A DNA stretch of 64,000 bases, from positions 4,836,001-4,900,000 of the forward strand of contig NZ_CP089932.1 in assembly GCF_021365465.1 (NCBI RefSeq), in the 5' to 3' direction. The notes beneath the pieces were generated by a model. It saw only the letters and a program-made list of their open reading frames with translations. It did no database searches and was not told where the DNA came from. Every line of letters starts with the position of its first letter. Position 1 is the stretch's first letter. Of the stretch, positions 33,879 through 43,799 are shown in pieces. Source of the stretch: Erwinia tracheiphila (GTDB taxonomy: Bacteria; Pseudomonadota; Gammaproteobacteria; Enterobacterales; Enterobacteriaceae). The position numbers and the translations under genes are program-made.

Positions 33879-33929
33879 AACTAAATGGAGGGGGATGCCC
33901 CTCCATCTATCGGAGAGAACGGAAGAACA

Positions 33930-34124
33930 ATGGAAAGAGAATTTAGCGCAGTGGCTTCCCTGAAACGGAATGTGAAATTCTGGTTTGAATGTTGTGGGTG
34001 CAATAACGAGCAGGTTATCAGTAATGTGAAAAACTGGTTTGATTTTGCTTATTGTCCGGCGGAACAGGAGAAGGCTAAAAATGAAATAATATCAGCATTA
34101 ACCGGGGAGGAAAAAAGGATTTGA
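33930..34124 (+). CDS. Plasmid hypothetical protein
   Basis: 64 residues from the ATG at 33930 (MEREFSAVASLKRNVKFWFE), chosen because GGAAGAACA precedes it; the frame extends 15 codons upstream through a TGGAGGGG..CCCCTCCA hairpin that more likely ends the preceding gene. Helical, CCGC-containing. Function unknown. Confidence 0.5.
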   Translation: MEREFSAVASLKRNVKFWFECCGCNNEQVISNVKNWFDFAYCPAEQEKAKNEIISALTGEEKRI

Positions 34125-34211
34125 TTGGAGAGGTATCAGGTTGCTGGAACAGCCTGATACCTATGACACTAAACATATTGAGGACGTTCAAATGTCAATG
34201 CAGCAGATAAT
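34125..34211 (+). other. Hairpin and truncated gene start
   Basis: GGTATCAGG..CCTGATACC (about 34136-34164) forms a 9-bp stem. It is followed by GAGGACGTTCAA and an ATG (34193) whose frame (MSMQQI..) is cut six codons later by IS1 copy 3. Confidence 0.45.
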
Positions 34212-34977
34212 GGTCGTGACGCAGACTTGCTGATAACGTATGCTTTGCGCTTTGGATGTAACATATGGCTAAAGTTGATGTCGTCTGCCCTCAGTGCAAT
34301 GAAACTCATGCTGTACGATGTAACGGACATTCAGCATCCGGTGCCCAACGTTACATCTGCAAGCATTGTTCAAAGACCTTTCTGCTCAATTTTAGCTACT
34401 CCGGTGCCAAACCAGACACACACCAGACCATTGTTAATATGGCCATGAATGGTTCCGGATGTCGCGATACCGCACGGGTCCTCGGTATCAGCCTCAATAC
34501 GGTTCTGCGGCACTTAAAAAAATTTCGCCAAAGCAGGTAGCTGAGAATATCGACCCCGAAACGGAGGTTGTTATCTACTGTGAAGACGGTGAACAATGGT
34601 CTTACGTGCGGTGTAAAAGCAATCCCCGGTGGTTGTTCTATGCTTATGACCGTATCCGCAAACGTGCTCTGGCCCACGCCTTCGGCCCGAGAAATGCCCC
34701 GACCCTGCGACGATTGCTGGTTCTGTTAAGCAAATTTAACATTACCTTTTATATGACAGATGCGTGGCCGGTTTATAAAGTTCTGTTAAGTGCAACAAGC
34801 CACGTGGTGAGCAAGAAATATACCCAACGGACAGAACGGCATAATCTTAATCTTCGCACACATATCAAACGACTGACCCGCAGAACAATTTGCTTTTCGA
34901 AGTCAGAGGAAATGCACGATAAGATCATCGGTTGGTATCTTACTCTTCATCATTATCAATAAATCTGCGTCACGACC
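34212..34977 (+). mobile_element. IS1-family element, copy 3
   Basis: 766 bp with the same ends as copy 2. Flanks GCAGATAAT and CGTTTCGTC differ. It joins the small-plasmid genes to a tnpB scrap. Confidence 0.93.
34265..34962 (+). CDS. IS1 InsAB' transposase (via -1 frameshift)
   Basis: InsA 34265-34540 and InsB' to 34962 joined at the A7 site, as in copy 2, with several substitutions (QLNF to LLNF region, CCEAGE to YCEDGE). The catalytic region appears intact. Confidence 0.87.
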
Positions 34978-35052
34978 CGTTTCGTCTACAATTTGATCCT
35001 CCGCTGGCGCACTGATGCGTACTATGACCGCCAGGAGAAGATCGGCTATCCA
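34978..35052 (+). mobile_element. Internal scrap of tnpB, copy 4
   Basis: 75 bp identical in content to codons 25-50 of the tnpB copies (FVYNLILRWRTDAYYDRQEK). Trapped between IS1 and an IS91-type element; both ends of the parent element are lost. Confidence 0.85.
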
Positions 35053-35165
35053 GAACATAGCGCCCTTACAGGGCGAGCGTCACGGCTCTGCCGTTCCGAG
35101 GGTGTTCATGACCGGCTCACAGCTTTATACTCTGCGGTATGTTAATTTCTCAGGAAATCATTCAC

Positions 35166-35584
35166 ATGGCCCGTAGCAAAGCCCCCAGAAAGCGTAAACC
35201 CACGCCCTCGTCCCGACGCGCTATACCCGGATATCCTAAGCGTTTTCTGGTGTCCATTCCGCCCCGGAGCGATTATGACGACCCCGACGAGTTTTTTACG
35301 ACACTCCGCAGGATGCCATTCGTCACTGTGTCCACCTGGGGCCACAGTTTTTCCTCGATACACACTTCGACCCGCCTCTCGTCTGCATCATCCGCGGCTT
35401 TGAGCCGCCTGACTCACCCGACGGCGATGTCGTCCTTGAGTCCATGCCAGCCGATGTGTTTATTATCGCCACAGAATCCGGCATGCTGCCGGTGACCTTC
35501 GCTCCCTGGGATAAACACACCGACAACTGGGCCGATGACTGTGACGACTGGCACTATAATACCGGTGCCACTGCAGAGCGATAA
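35166..35584 (+). CDS. IS91-type accessory ORF1, split by -1 frame change at a T6 run
   Basis: The first frame from 35166 (MARSKAPRKRKPTPSSRRAI, basic) reaches DDPDEFF. After TTTTTT (35292-35297) the coding pattern continues in the -1 frame as YDTPQDAIRHCVHLG.., FIIATESGMLPVTFAPWDKH.., ending NTGATAER at 35584, nine bases before tnpA. The joined product is about 139 residues, similar in place and size to ORF121 of IS91, an accessory protein. All three copies have the same break, so it is either programmed slippage or an inherited mutation. Confidence 0.65.
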
Positions 35585-35592
35585 TCCGCCGC

Positions 35593-36807
35593 ATGTATAT
35601 CCCGCGCCCGGCAAAACTGCTGTTCACCACTGATGACGCCTGGAACCGGTATATGGATAAACACGGGGACACCCTCAGCCCCTGGACCGTACTCTGCGTC
35701 GAGCGCATGCTCGCCTGCGGCACTGCTGCCATGGGGGTGAAGCGATACTGCTGCGCCTCCCCGGACTGCACCCACACCCGCTTCTTCTGCCAGACCTGTA
35801 AATCAAAAGGCTGCAGCTCCTGCGGACATAAGGCCACGGAGCAGTGGATTACAGAGCAACAGCAAATTCTGCCCGACTGCGACTGGCAGCATATCACCTT
35901 CACCATGCCCCATCTGCTGTGGCCCTTTTTCAACAATAACTGGCCTCTGCTCAATGCCCTGTTCCGCGCAGCCACCCGCGCCATGCTCCGCTGGGCCAGA
36001 AAACAGGGTGTGGAAGTCGGTATCTTCTGCGCCCTGCACACCTACGGTCGCCAGCTCAACCAGCATCCCCACATTCATCTCTCCGTCACCCGCGGCGGGC
36101 TTGATATTAAACACGGCGTATGGCGCGACCTCTTCTTTAAAAAGCATGCCGTGGAGGAAATCTGGCGCGGAGCCGTCATCCGGCTGCTGCGCCACAGCTA
36201 TGACCTGATTAACCCCGGCAGGCTGCCGGGGCTGGGGCATATCCACGACAAAAAACAGTGGCTGCGCTATCTGCAGGCGCAGTACGGGCGCCGCTGGAAG
36301 GTCCACTTCGCGAAGAAGACCCGGGGGGCCTGGCGGAGCGTCAAATATCTGGGCCGGTACCTGAAACGGCCCCCCGTGTCGGCGGCGAAGCTGAGGCACT
36401 ACAGCGGCGGCGCGGTGGTGCACCACTATTACGACCACCGTACGCAGCAGTACCGGCAGCAGACGCTGACGCAGGAAGATATGATCGGACGTTATATCAG
36501 CCATATCCCGGCGAAGCATTTTAAGATGGTGCGTTATTACGGTTTTTTATCAAACCGTAAACGGGGTAGCCTGCTGCCGAAGGTGTATGAAGCCCTGGAG
36601 ATGGAAGCGCGGAAAAAACCGGAGAAGCCCGGCTTCGCCGCGCTGATGAAAGAATTTCTGCGCACGGATCCGTACAAATGCATTCTGTGCGGCAACCGAC
36701 TGCGCTTCAGCAGTGCGCAGGCCGGGAGGCACGCGTCGGAGTTGGTGGCAGAAAGACTGCATAACATCGACCGGAAACGATGGCTTCTGGCACAGACTGC
36801 GGGATAA
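35593..36807 (+). CDS. tnpA: IS91-family Y2 HUH transposase
   Basis: 404 residues: MYIPRPAKLLFTTDDAWN, Cys-rich zinc region (FFCQTCKSKGCSSCG), HUH motif QHPHIHLSV, Y2 motif KYLGRYLKRPP, and a second Cys pair CILCGNRL near the C-terminus. Clearly related to the type I protein but diverged along its length. Appears intact. Confidence 0.92.
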   Translation: MYIPRPAKLLFTTDDAWNRYMDKHGDTLSPWTVLCVERMLACGTAAMGVKRYCCASPDCTHTRFFCQTCKSKGCSSCGHKATEQWITEQQQILPDCDWQHITFTMPHLLWPFFNNNWPLLNALFRAATRAMLRWARKQGVEVGIFCALHTYGRQLNQHPHIHLSVTRGGLDIKHGVWRDLFFKKHAVEEIWRGAVIRLLRHSYDLINPGRLPGLGHIHDKKQWLRYLQAQYGRRWKVHFAKKTRGAWRSVKYLGRYLKRPPVSAAKLRHYSGGAVVHHYYDHRTQQYRQQTLTQEDMIGRYISHIPAKHFKMVRYYGFLSNRKRGSLLPKVYEALEMEARKKPEKPGFAALMKEFLRTDPYKCILCGNRLRFSSAQAGRHASELVAERLHNIDRKRWLLAQTAG

Positions 36808-36962
36808 GTGCGTCTGAAAAACAGCTTTCAGGTTAAAAACGCGCCGCAAATGCCATTTTATGACCATAACGTTCCCGATGGCACATCATTACTGCATTAC
36901 AGACACTGCTGCTCATGGTCAGGAAATTTTTAAAACGATGATTCAGTTTCCTAACCATCAAG

Positions 36963-36985
36963 GCCGACAATCGTCGGCTTTTTTG
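36963..36985 (+). terminator. Rho-independent terminator beside IS91 target
   Basis: GCCGAC-AAT-CGTCGGC followed by TTTTTT, immediately after the CAAG target site. The gene it served is not visible. Confidence 0.75.
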
Positions 36986-37386
36986 TATTCTGGTCCCTGT
37001 TTTTATACGGACGCTGGTGCGTGGCAGCGATTTAGAAAATCGGGAAAACGTGCATGTCATCATTCATTGCTTGTGTGTGCAGGGTAACGATGAACTCTCA
37101 ACCTTTTTCGTATTGGAGTGTCATTTTGATGATTGAAGGCGCATAGTCAAAGCGCGAGGAAAGCTGCTTGCCGTCTCTGTAAAAATTATGCTGGATCCGA
37201 CTTAATATCAGCGTTCACGTATAGGAAATTGAAACCATTTCAGCGCCGGAATGAATTGGTTGAAATTTAATCATTTTTGATTTGTGTGTCCGCGAGGGCG
37301 TCGGCGAGCCACTGACTGGTGATGATTTGCGCTCTTTCTGGTTGTTTTTCAGGCTATCAGAGTGCTCGGGGCGGATCTTCCCTGCG
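36986..37386. other. Intergenic region with no supported gene
   Basis: Only a very short frame (18 codons from 37090) is present. The right part, up to 37386, is probably the 3' end of the IS1294-like element. Confidence 0.35.
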
Positions 37387-38586
37387 TCAGGCCGGGATAT
37401 ACCTCATCAGACTGATATCCCGTGCGTGGATTTTCAGCCCCTGCACATTCAGACCAGCTACCGCACGACGGTAAACCATTCGCCCGCCGCACAGCACGCA
37501 TTCGAACGGGTCTCGCCGCAGGAACTGCTTACTCAGCTGCGCGTAACATATCTTCACCGCCGGATCCGGTTTATCCATACCCAGCGCGCTGTATACCTGC
37601 GGCAGTCTTTCACCGCACACCCGGTTGGACAGAAAACCAAAATAGCGCACCATCCTGAAGTGTTTCTCCGGGATATGCTGCTTCAGACGTCTTACCATTT
37701 CATGCTGCGTCAGCCTTTCCGTGGCCTGCTGACCCGTATTGTGGTCGTGATAGCGGAAGTTCAGCGTGGCGCCGCCGGCGTAGTGCGCCAGCCGGGAACC
37801 GGCTATCGGGGGCTTTTTCAGATACCGGCCCAGGTATCTTACGGTGTTTTTACTTCCCGCCGTCTTTTTCGACATGTATACGTACCAGCATTGTCCGCCT
37901 GCAGTCAGTATCAGCGTCCGCCACTGTGAGTCTGTGGTGATATGCATCAGCTCCACAGGAAGCGCAATGCCTTCTGACCAGGCATCCAGCAGGCGCTGCC
38001 GGACATTCCACATCCATCGGGTGCGCATGGCGTCCTTACGGAAGCTGATTTTTCGCCACTTTCCGTGCTCATCAATACCGCCGCAGGTGACGGAGACGTG
38101 GACATGGGGATGCCAGTTAAGGCGGCGGCCGTACGTATGAATGGCGCAGAATATACCGATATCCAGCCCGCGTTTTCCTGCCGCATACAGCAGGTTGTCG
38201 ACGGCCAGGCGGCAGAGGTCGTTGAGCAGCCAGCGGTTGGCTTCAAACAGGGCCCACAGCGTGTCGGGCAGGGTGAAGACCAGATGCTGCCAGTCGCAGT
38301 CCGGCAGGCGGTTAAGCTGCGCGGCAATCCACAGGTCTGTGGCCTTTTTACCGCAGGACGGACAGGCACGGCTGTGACAGGCGTTGGTAATGTACCTGAC
38401 GTGAGGACACTGCGCGTTGTCGCAGGCATACTCTTTCACGCCGCTGATGCGGGTGCCGCAGGCCAGCATTTTTGTGACGGCTTCAACTTCGATATCACGC
38501 AGGCCGCCGGTATCCAGAAAGGAAGCCCAGCACTGGTTGGTGGTGAAGAGCTTTTTGAGCGGACGGGGGCTGAAATCAGAAACCAC
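37387..38586 (-). CDS. tnpA: IS91-family (IS1294-like) Y2 HUH transposase
   Basis: 399 residues starting MVSDFSPRPLKKLFTTNQCW. Cys-rich zinc region (CDNAQCPHVRYITNACHSRACPSCG), HUH in NWHPHVHVSV, Y2 in RYLGRYLKKPP and Cys pair CVLCGGRM. It belongs to the IS91/IS1294 group, clearly separate from the two IS801-like types here. Intact. Element ends are not sharply defined; I estimate about 37290-38830. Confidence 0.9.
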   Translation of the reverse strand: MVSDFSPRPLKKLFTTNQCWASFLDTGGLRDIEVEAVTKMLACGTRISGVKEYACDNAQCPHVRYITNACHSRACPSCGKKATDLWIAAQLNRLPDCDWQHLVFTLPDTLWALFEANRWLLNDLCRLAVDNLLYAAGKRGLDIGIFCAIHTYGRRLNWHPHVHVSVTCGGIDEHGKWRKISFRKDAMRTRWMWNVRQRLLDAWSEGIALPVELMHITTDSQWRTLILTAGGQCWYVYMSKKTAGSKNTVRYLGRYLKKPPIAGSRLAHYAGGATLNFRYHDHNTGQQATERLTQHEMVRRLKQHIPEKHFRMVRYFGFLSNRVCGERLPQVYSALGMDKPDPAVKICYAQLSKQFLRRDPFECVLCGGRMVYRRAVAGLNVQGLKIHARDISLMRYIPA

Positions 38587-38594
38587 GGGACAGA

Positions 38595-38783
38595 TTAATT
38601 TCCGGCTTCCTGTAGTCGGGTGAGTGCTGCTGCATCGTGACGATGCTCAAGTATGGCGCTGGCGACCATTGCCGGAGGTGGAGCCATGGGCTTCATCAGC
38701 TTAATCCAGTCCCATTCACGCTGGGAAAGCTTATCAGCGGCAACGGAGAGCAGGACGGTGTCGATACTTTTACGTGTCATCAT
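38595..38783 (-). CDS. Small ORF upstream of IS1294-like transposase
   Basis: 62 residues (MMTRKSIDTVLLSVAADKLSQ..TRLQEAGN) ending eight bases before tnpA, on the same strand. Probably the element's short accessory ORF, in the position of IS91 ORF121 but half its length. Function unknown. Confidence 0.5.
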   Translation of the reverse strand: MMTRKSIDTVLLSVAADKLSQREWDWIKLMKPMAPPPAMVASAILEHRHDAAALTRLQEAGN

Positions 38784-38838
38784 GGTGGTGGTCTCTGAGC
38801 AAAATATGTAGCCAGATCATACATATTCGAACCAGTGA

Positions 38839-39027
38839 ATGGCAACTCCGGGTCAGGCTGACGGCACGGTTTTCAATTTGCGGCCGTCAGCCTGCCCTGT
38901 TCTGGGCGGCACAGGTGTCTCCTGGGGTATTCACGTATGGGCCGCAGATACCCAGACGGAAGCCAGTCGTCAGGGGTGGATTAAAACCCTGTCGGAGATG
39001 CAGTCTCTCCACCCGGATCGGGTGATT
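38839..39027 (+). pseudogene. MBL-fold hydrolase, internal fragment
   Basis: About 63 codons, with a recognisable region GGTGVSWGIHVWAADTQTEA, WIKTLSEMQSLHPDRVI. This resembles the part of metallo-beta-lactamase-fold hydrolases just before the conserved PGH motif. Both ends are cut by mobile elements. Confidence 0.5.
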
Positions 39028-39038
39028 TGTAGTGGTCA

Positions 39039-40841
<1,803 letters not shown>

Positions 40842-40852
40842 AGGTCTGAGCC

Positions 40853-41281
40853 TGGTGAGTACGACAGCGCCCAGCCCACCGGTTTACGGGCAAACAGAGC
40901 CAGCACCACGGCCAGATAAGCCCACCGTTTGCCCGTCCAGATGTAGGCCACATCGCCGCACCAGACCTGATTTGGTTCAGTCACGGCAAACTGACGTTGC
41001 AGGTTGTTCAGGATCTCAACATGTTCTTTTGATGTCTTTTTATAGCGGTGTCCGGGCTGCTGGCAACTGATAATATTCAGTTCTTTCATCAGTTTTCCTG
41101 CGCGCCAGCGGCTAAGACGCGTACCTTTCGCCGTGACCATGGCAGCGATATTACGTGCACCCGCAGAGCCATTGCTGGCGTGGTGAACTTCCCGGACAAG
41201 ACTCAGTAATGCCACACGTGAGGCATCGGGAGTTTTCGGCTTACGCCAGTATTTATAACTGCTGCGATGAACCCCGAACAC
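40853..41281 (-). pseudogene. IS3 OrfB, N-terminal part
   Basis: [20 protein letters not shown], helix-turn-helix_21-like region, then [18 protein letters not shown] with the first catalytic Asp, ending at the IS4 target site. Transposase is interrupted. Confidence 0.82.
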
Positions 41282-41325
41282 GTTGCATAAAATGGCAACA
41301 GGAAACCGCTTCCTGAGTTTCTCAA

Positions 41326-41637
41326 CTAACGAGAATTTTTCAGGGAGTCTGACATCAAGAGAGCGGTAGCCTTTTTTAAGATATCGTTTTCCATTGCAAT
41401 GCGTTGTATCTGTTTTTTTAGCTCACGCATCTCGAGTTGTTCCGGTGTCATGGGCATTGCATCAGGCGATTTCCCTGCCCGTTCGTCCTTGAGCTGGCGA
41501 ACCCATTTATCCATCGTGGAAACACCGACGTTCATAGCTCTGGCAGCATTGGCAACAGAATAATTTTGGTCGAGTACGAGCTGTGCAGCTTCAGGACGGT
41601 ACTCAGGGCTGAAAGTTCTTCTGGTTCGTCCGGTCAT
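41326..41637 (-). CDS. IS3 OrfA
   Basis: 103 residues: [21 protein letters not shown], helix-turn-helix [16 protein letters not shown], then a leucine-zipper-like coiled coil ([23 protein letters not shown]). Intact OrfA whose OrfAB partner is broken. It may still bind the element's ends as a repressor. Confidence 0.85.
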   Translation of the reverse strand: MTGRTRRTFSPEYRPEAAQLVLDQNYSVANAARAMNVGVSTMDKWVRQLKDERAGKSPDAMPMTPEQLEMRELKKQIQRIAMENDILKKATALLMSDSLKNSR

Positions 41638-41710
41638 AATGTCACCTGTTCTGACTGTGAGGTGATGATATCACCTCTTTTCAGGTGGACAGGTTTAGTG
41701 TGCCACTACA

Positions 41711-41901
41711 TAAAGACCATTACCGTCACGGAAGATACGGTTAACAGCTACATGGACAAAATATCAAAATCCGCAGATAAGGCAGGGGCTGAATATTTTG
41801 TCATCAAAGGATTTAACACGGTAGGTAACGGCAGCCAGTCCTCCCCTGCAAACGTTAACTTGGAAAAATCTGACTCATTTGCTCCCTCTTTCTTTTCCTG
41901 A
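41711..41901 (+). pseudogene. C-terminal fragment of small secreted protein, DUF1471-like
   Basis: About 62 codons: KTITVTEDTVNSYMDKISKS, ADKAGAEYFVIKGFN. The phrase ADxxGAxYYxI is typical of YdgH/BhsA (DUF1471) periplasmic proteins, but the match is short. The N-terminus is removed by the IS3 element. Confidence 0.4.
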
Positions 41902-42063
41902 AGAAGACATGCTCATGTTAAGTAACTTCCCCTTCGCAGGGAAAAATTTCACCAGATATGTGATGCACTGACTGAAAATGTAGAATCTGAGCATATCTAA
42001 ACATGAGTTCCCTTTCGACAGGTCGTCAGATCAAAAAAAATCGTAATAACAGTCAGTTACTCT

Positions 42064-42745
42064 TTAGGCGTGCGTTTTCGTTCCGTTGGCCCTAAAGCCC
42101 CTGTTACTGCTCAGTGTGTCCGCTGGTATCTGGCGTATTCCCTCAGTCTGCGCAATCTGGAAGAACTCATGGTTGAGCGTGTCCTTGCTGTTGACTATGC
42201 CACCCTGCACTGGTGAGTTATTCGCATGGTGCCGTTGCTGGATAAGGTATTCCGCCGGAATAAACACCGTTCCTGCGGGCGCTGGCGAATGGACGAAACA
42301 TACATCAGAGTGGAGGGACAGGTAGAAATACCTGTAACGGGCTGTGGACTCTCGACTGGCAAACCATCGACTTCCTGCTGACAGCGACGCGTCAGCCGCT
42401 CTGTGTTTCTTCCGCAAGGCTATCCGCCTGCATGGTGAGCCTGAAGTGGTGACCATTGATAAAAGCGGTGCAAACACCGCCGCGCTTGCAGAGTTGAACG
42501 CTGGTAGGGAGAAAGATGACTGCATTAAGAGCAGACAGAGTAAATATCTGAATAACCTCGTTGAGCAGGGCCACCGTAATATCAAGCGGAGGATAAAACT
42601 GATGACAGGATTTAAATCCTCCCGTCGGGCACAGGCTATTCTTGCTGGCATCGAAATCATGCACATGTTGCGCAAGGGACAGCTACAGCATCCGCATGGG
42701 GACGGTTTGTCCCCGGCAGAACAGTTTTATCTTCTGGTTGCATAA
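42064..42745 (+). pseudogene. Decayed IS6-family transposase (non-IS26 subtype)
   Basis: Readable in pieces: VTAQCVRWYLAYSLSLRNLE, a TGA at LHW-stop, WRMDETYIRVEGQ, then after a shift ALCFFRKAIRLHGEPEVVTI, DKSGANTAALAEL, NLVEQGHRNIKRRIK, LAGIEIMHMLRKGQL. DDE acids remain, but at least two frame breaks and a stop inactivate it. It is a different subtype from the IS26-like copies. Confidence 0.8.
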
Positions 42746-42802
42746 AAAATCACCAGGTTGACTTTTAGCCAGTCTGTCGTTGTTAATACGACAGAGCCTT
42801 AA

Positions 42803-42830
42803 AAAAGAAGTGATTCAATCTCCTAACCAT
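42803..42830 (+). mobile_element. Solo IS91 type I ori end
   Basis: 28 bp match the last bases of the type I IS91 elements (AAAAGAAGTGATTCAATCTC then CTAACCAT, one mismatch) and are followed at once by GAAC (42831). No transposase is attached. It is the footprint of a deletion or one-ended event. Confidence 0.8.
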
Positions 42831-42872
42831 GAACAAATCAGTGGTTCGGTGGCCGCCAGCGAACGGCTTACA

Positions 42873-42976
42873 GGATAATATCACGCTGAAAATGCCGGCC
42901 TTTGAATGGGTTCATGTGCTGCTCCGTCAGCATTAAGGTGGCGATAAGTTTATCACCTACAGGTTTTTGCAACAGA
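42873..42976 (-). mobile_element. Degraded end of an IS26-like element
   Basis: About 100 bp resemble the 5' end of the IS26-like copies (start of tnpA, MNPFKGRHFQR region, and the terminal repeat reading TTTTTGCAACAG..), with many substitutions. Much older than the four full copies. Confidence 0.7.
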
Positions 42977-43041
42977 TCACGGATATTTACATTTTGTAAA
43001 CAAAATAATCACACCATGGTTATCTTTCGTAGTGTAGATTA

Positions 43042-43296
43042 ATGCCAGTTTTTAATCCGGCGGAGCTTATTAATTATGCCCTTTATGGTAATTTATCTTT
43101 CTTCACTGTTTATTTTATGTTCGGTATCTTCCTGCTACAGTGGCAATGGTCGCAGAGGATAAAAATCTTACTATTGCAGCTGCAAAGAAAATTAGCACAC
43201 GCCCACATTAAACTAAATGTGTTCAACAACACTCAATATGAGTCACGACCGATTTATACGGTATATGGTACGTTTTACATGGCTAATACTTTTTGA
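43042..43296 (+). CDS. Possible small membrane protein upstream of gspC
   Basis: 84 codons (MPVFNPAELINYALYGNLSF) with one hydrophobic segment (FFTVYFMFGIFLLQW) and a basic helix (SQRIKILLLQLQRKLAHAH). It overlaps the start of gspC in another frame, so only one of the two starts may be used. Weak evidence for expression. Confidence 0.3.
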   Translation: MPVFNPAELINYALYGNLSFFTVYFMFGIFLLQWQWSQRIKILLLQLQRKLAHAHIKLNVFNNTQYESRPIYTVYGTFYMANTF

Positions 43297-43771
43297 CAGA
43301 AAAAAAAATTTTTTTATTTCGCTGGCTTCTTTTTTGATTGTTTTAACATGCATCGGCGTATCAATTTTACGGACAACTTCCAATAATTTTTCAGTCTTAA
43401 CCGGGCATGAGAAGCGTTGGCCGATGGTACAGGATGTCAATCACATTACGCAGATGCATCTGTTTGGCATCAAAGCGACACCGACAATCAAACCCAGTGG
43501 TAACGACAAGCAAGTAGCTTGCCGCATCGCTGAACCCGATACATTCTATTTCACTGTACCGAGAGCAGAGAGCGTTGCCAGCGTGCGCGCGCTGGTAATC
43601 AGTACACAGGTACGTTTTTCAGTTGCCATCATAGATATTTCTGGGCATCAGCAGTTATTTAGCCAGGGTGACACTTTTAACAGCAGTGGTGAGAAAATTG
43701 CCAGGATCCTCTCCGATCGGGTGATAATCAGAAAAGATGGTCACTGCACTGCGTTAATTTTTGTCGAGTAA
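43238..43771 (+). CDS. gspC: Type II secretion protein GspC (short, no PDZ domain)
   Basis: 177 residues from the ATG at 43238 (the frame opens at 43217). GspC links the inner-membrane platform to the secretin. Visible: a short cytoplasmic start, one membrane helix (FFISLASFLIVLTCIGVSIL) and a homology-region domain with ITQMHLFGIKATP, the part that contacts the GspD N0 domain. The chain ends at CTALIFVE without the C-terminal PDZ or coiled-coil domain of typical GspC (about 270 residues). Because the stop overlaps the open frame of gspD, the short form looks genuine. First gene of the operon. Confidence 0.8.
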   Translation: MSHDRFIRYMVRFTWLILFDRKKNFFISLASFLIVLTCIGVSILRTTSNNFSVLTGHEKRWPMVQDVNHITQMHLFGIKATPTIKPSGNDKQVACRIAEPDTFYFTVPRAESVASVRALVISTQVRFSVAIIDISGHQQLFSQGDTFNSSGEKIARILSDRVIIRKDGHCTALIFVE

Positions 43772-43799
43772 ATTTAATACACAATATCAGTATAAGAAT

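Larger units (their letters stand above)
35053..36958 (+). mobile_element. IS91-family element, type II copy A
   Basis: 1906 bp. The 5' (ter) end begins GAACATAGCGCCC with a GCCCT..AGGGC hairpin; the 3' (ori) end TTTCCTAACCAT abuts CAAG (36959-36962). It carries two genes, orf1 and tnpA. The same length and ends are found at 55337-57242. Confidence 0.9.

Noticed and set aside
42064..42675. 203-codon minus-strand ORF
   Set aside because: Antisense to the decayed IS6-family transposase, whose DDE motifs are readable on the plus strand.
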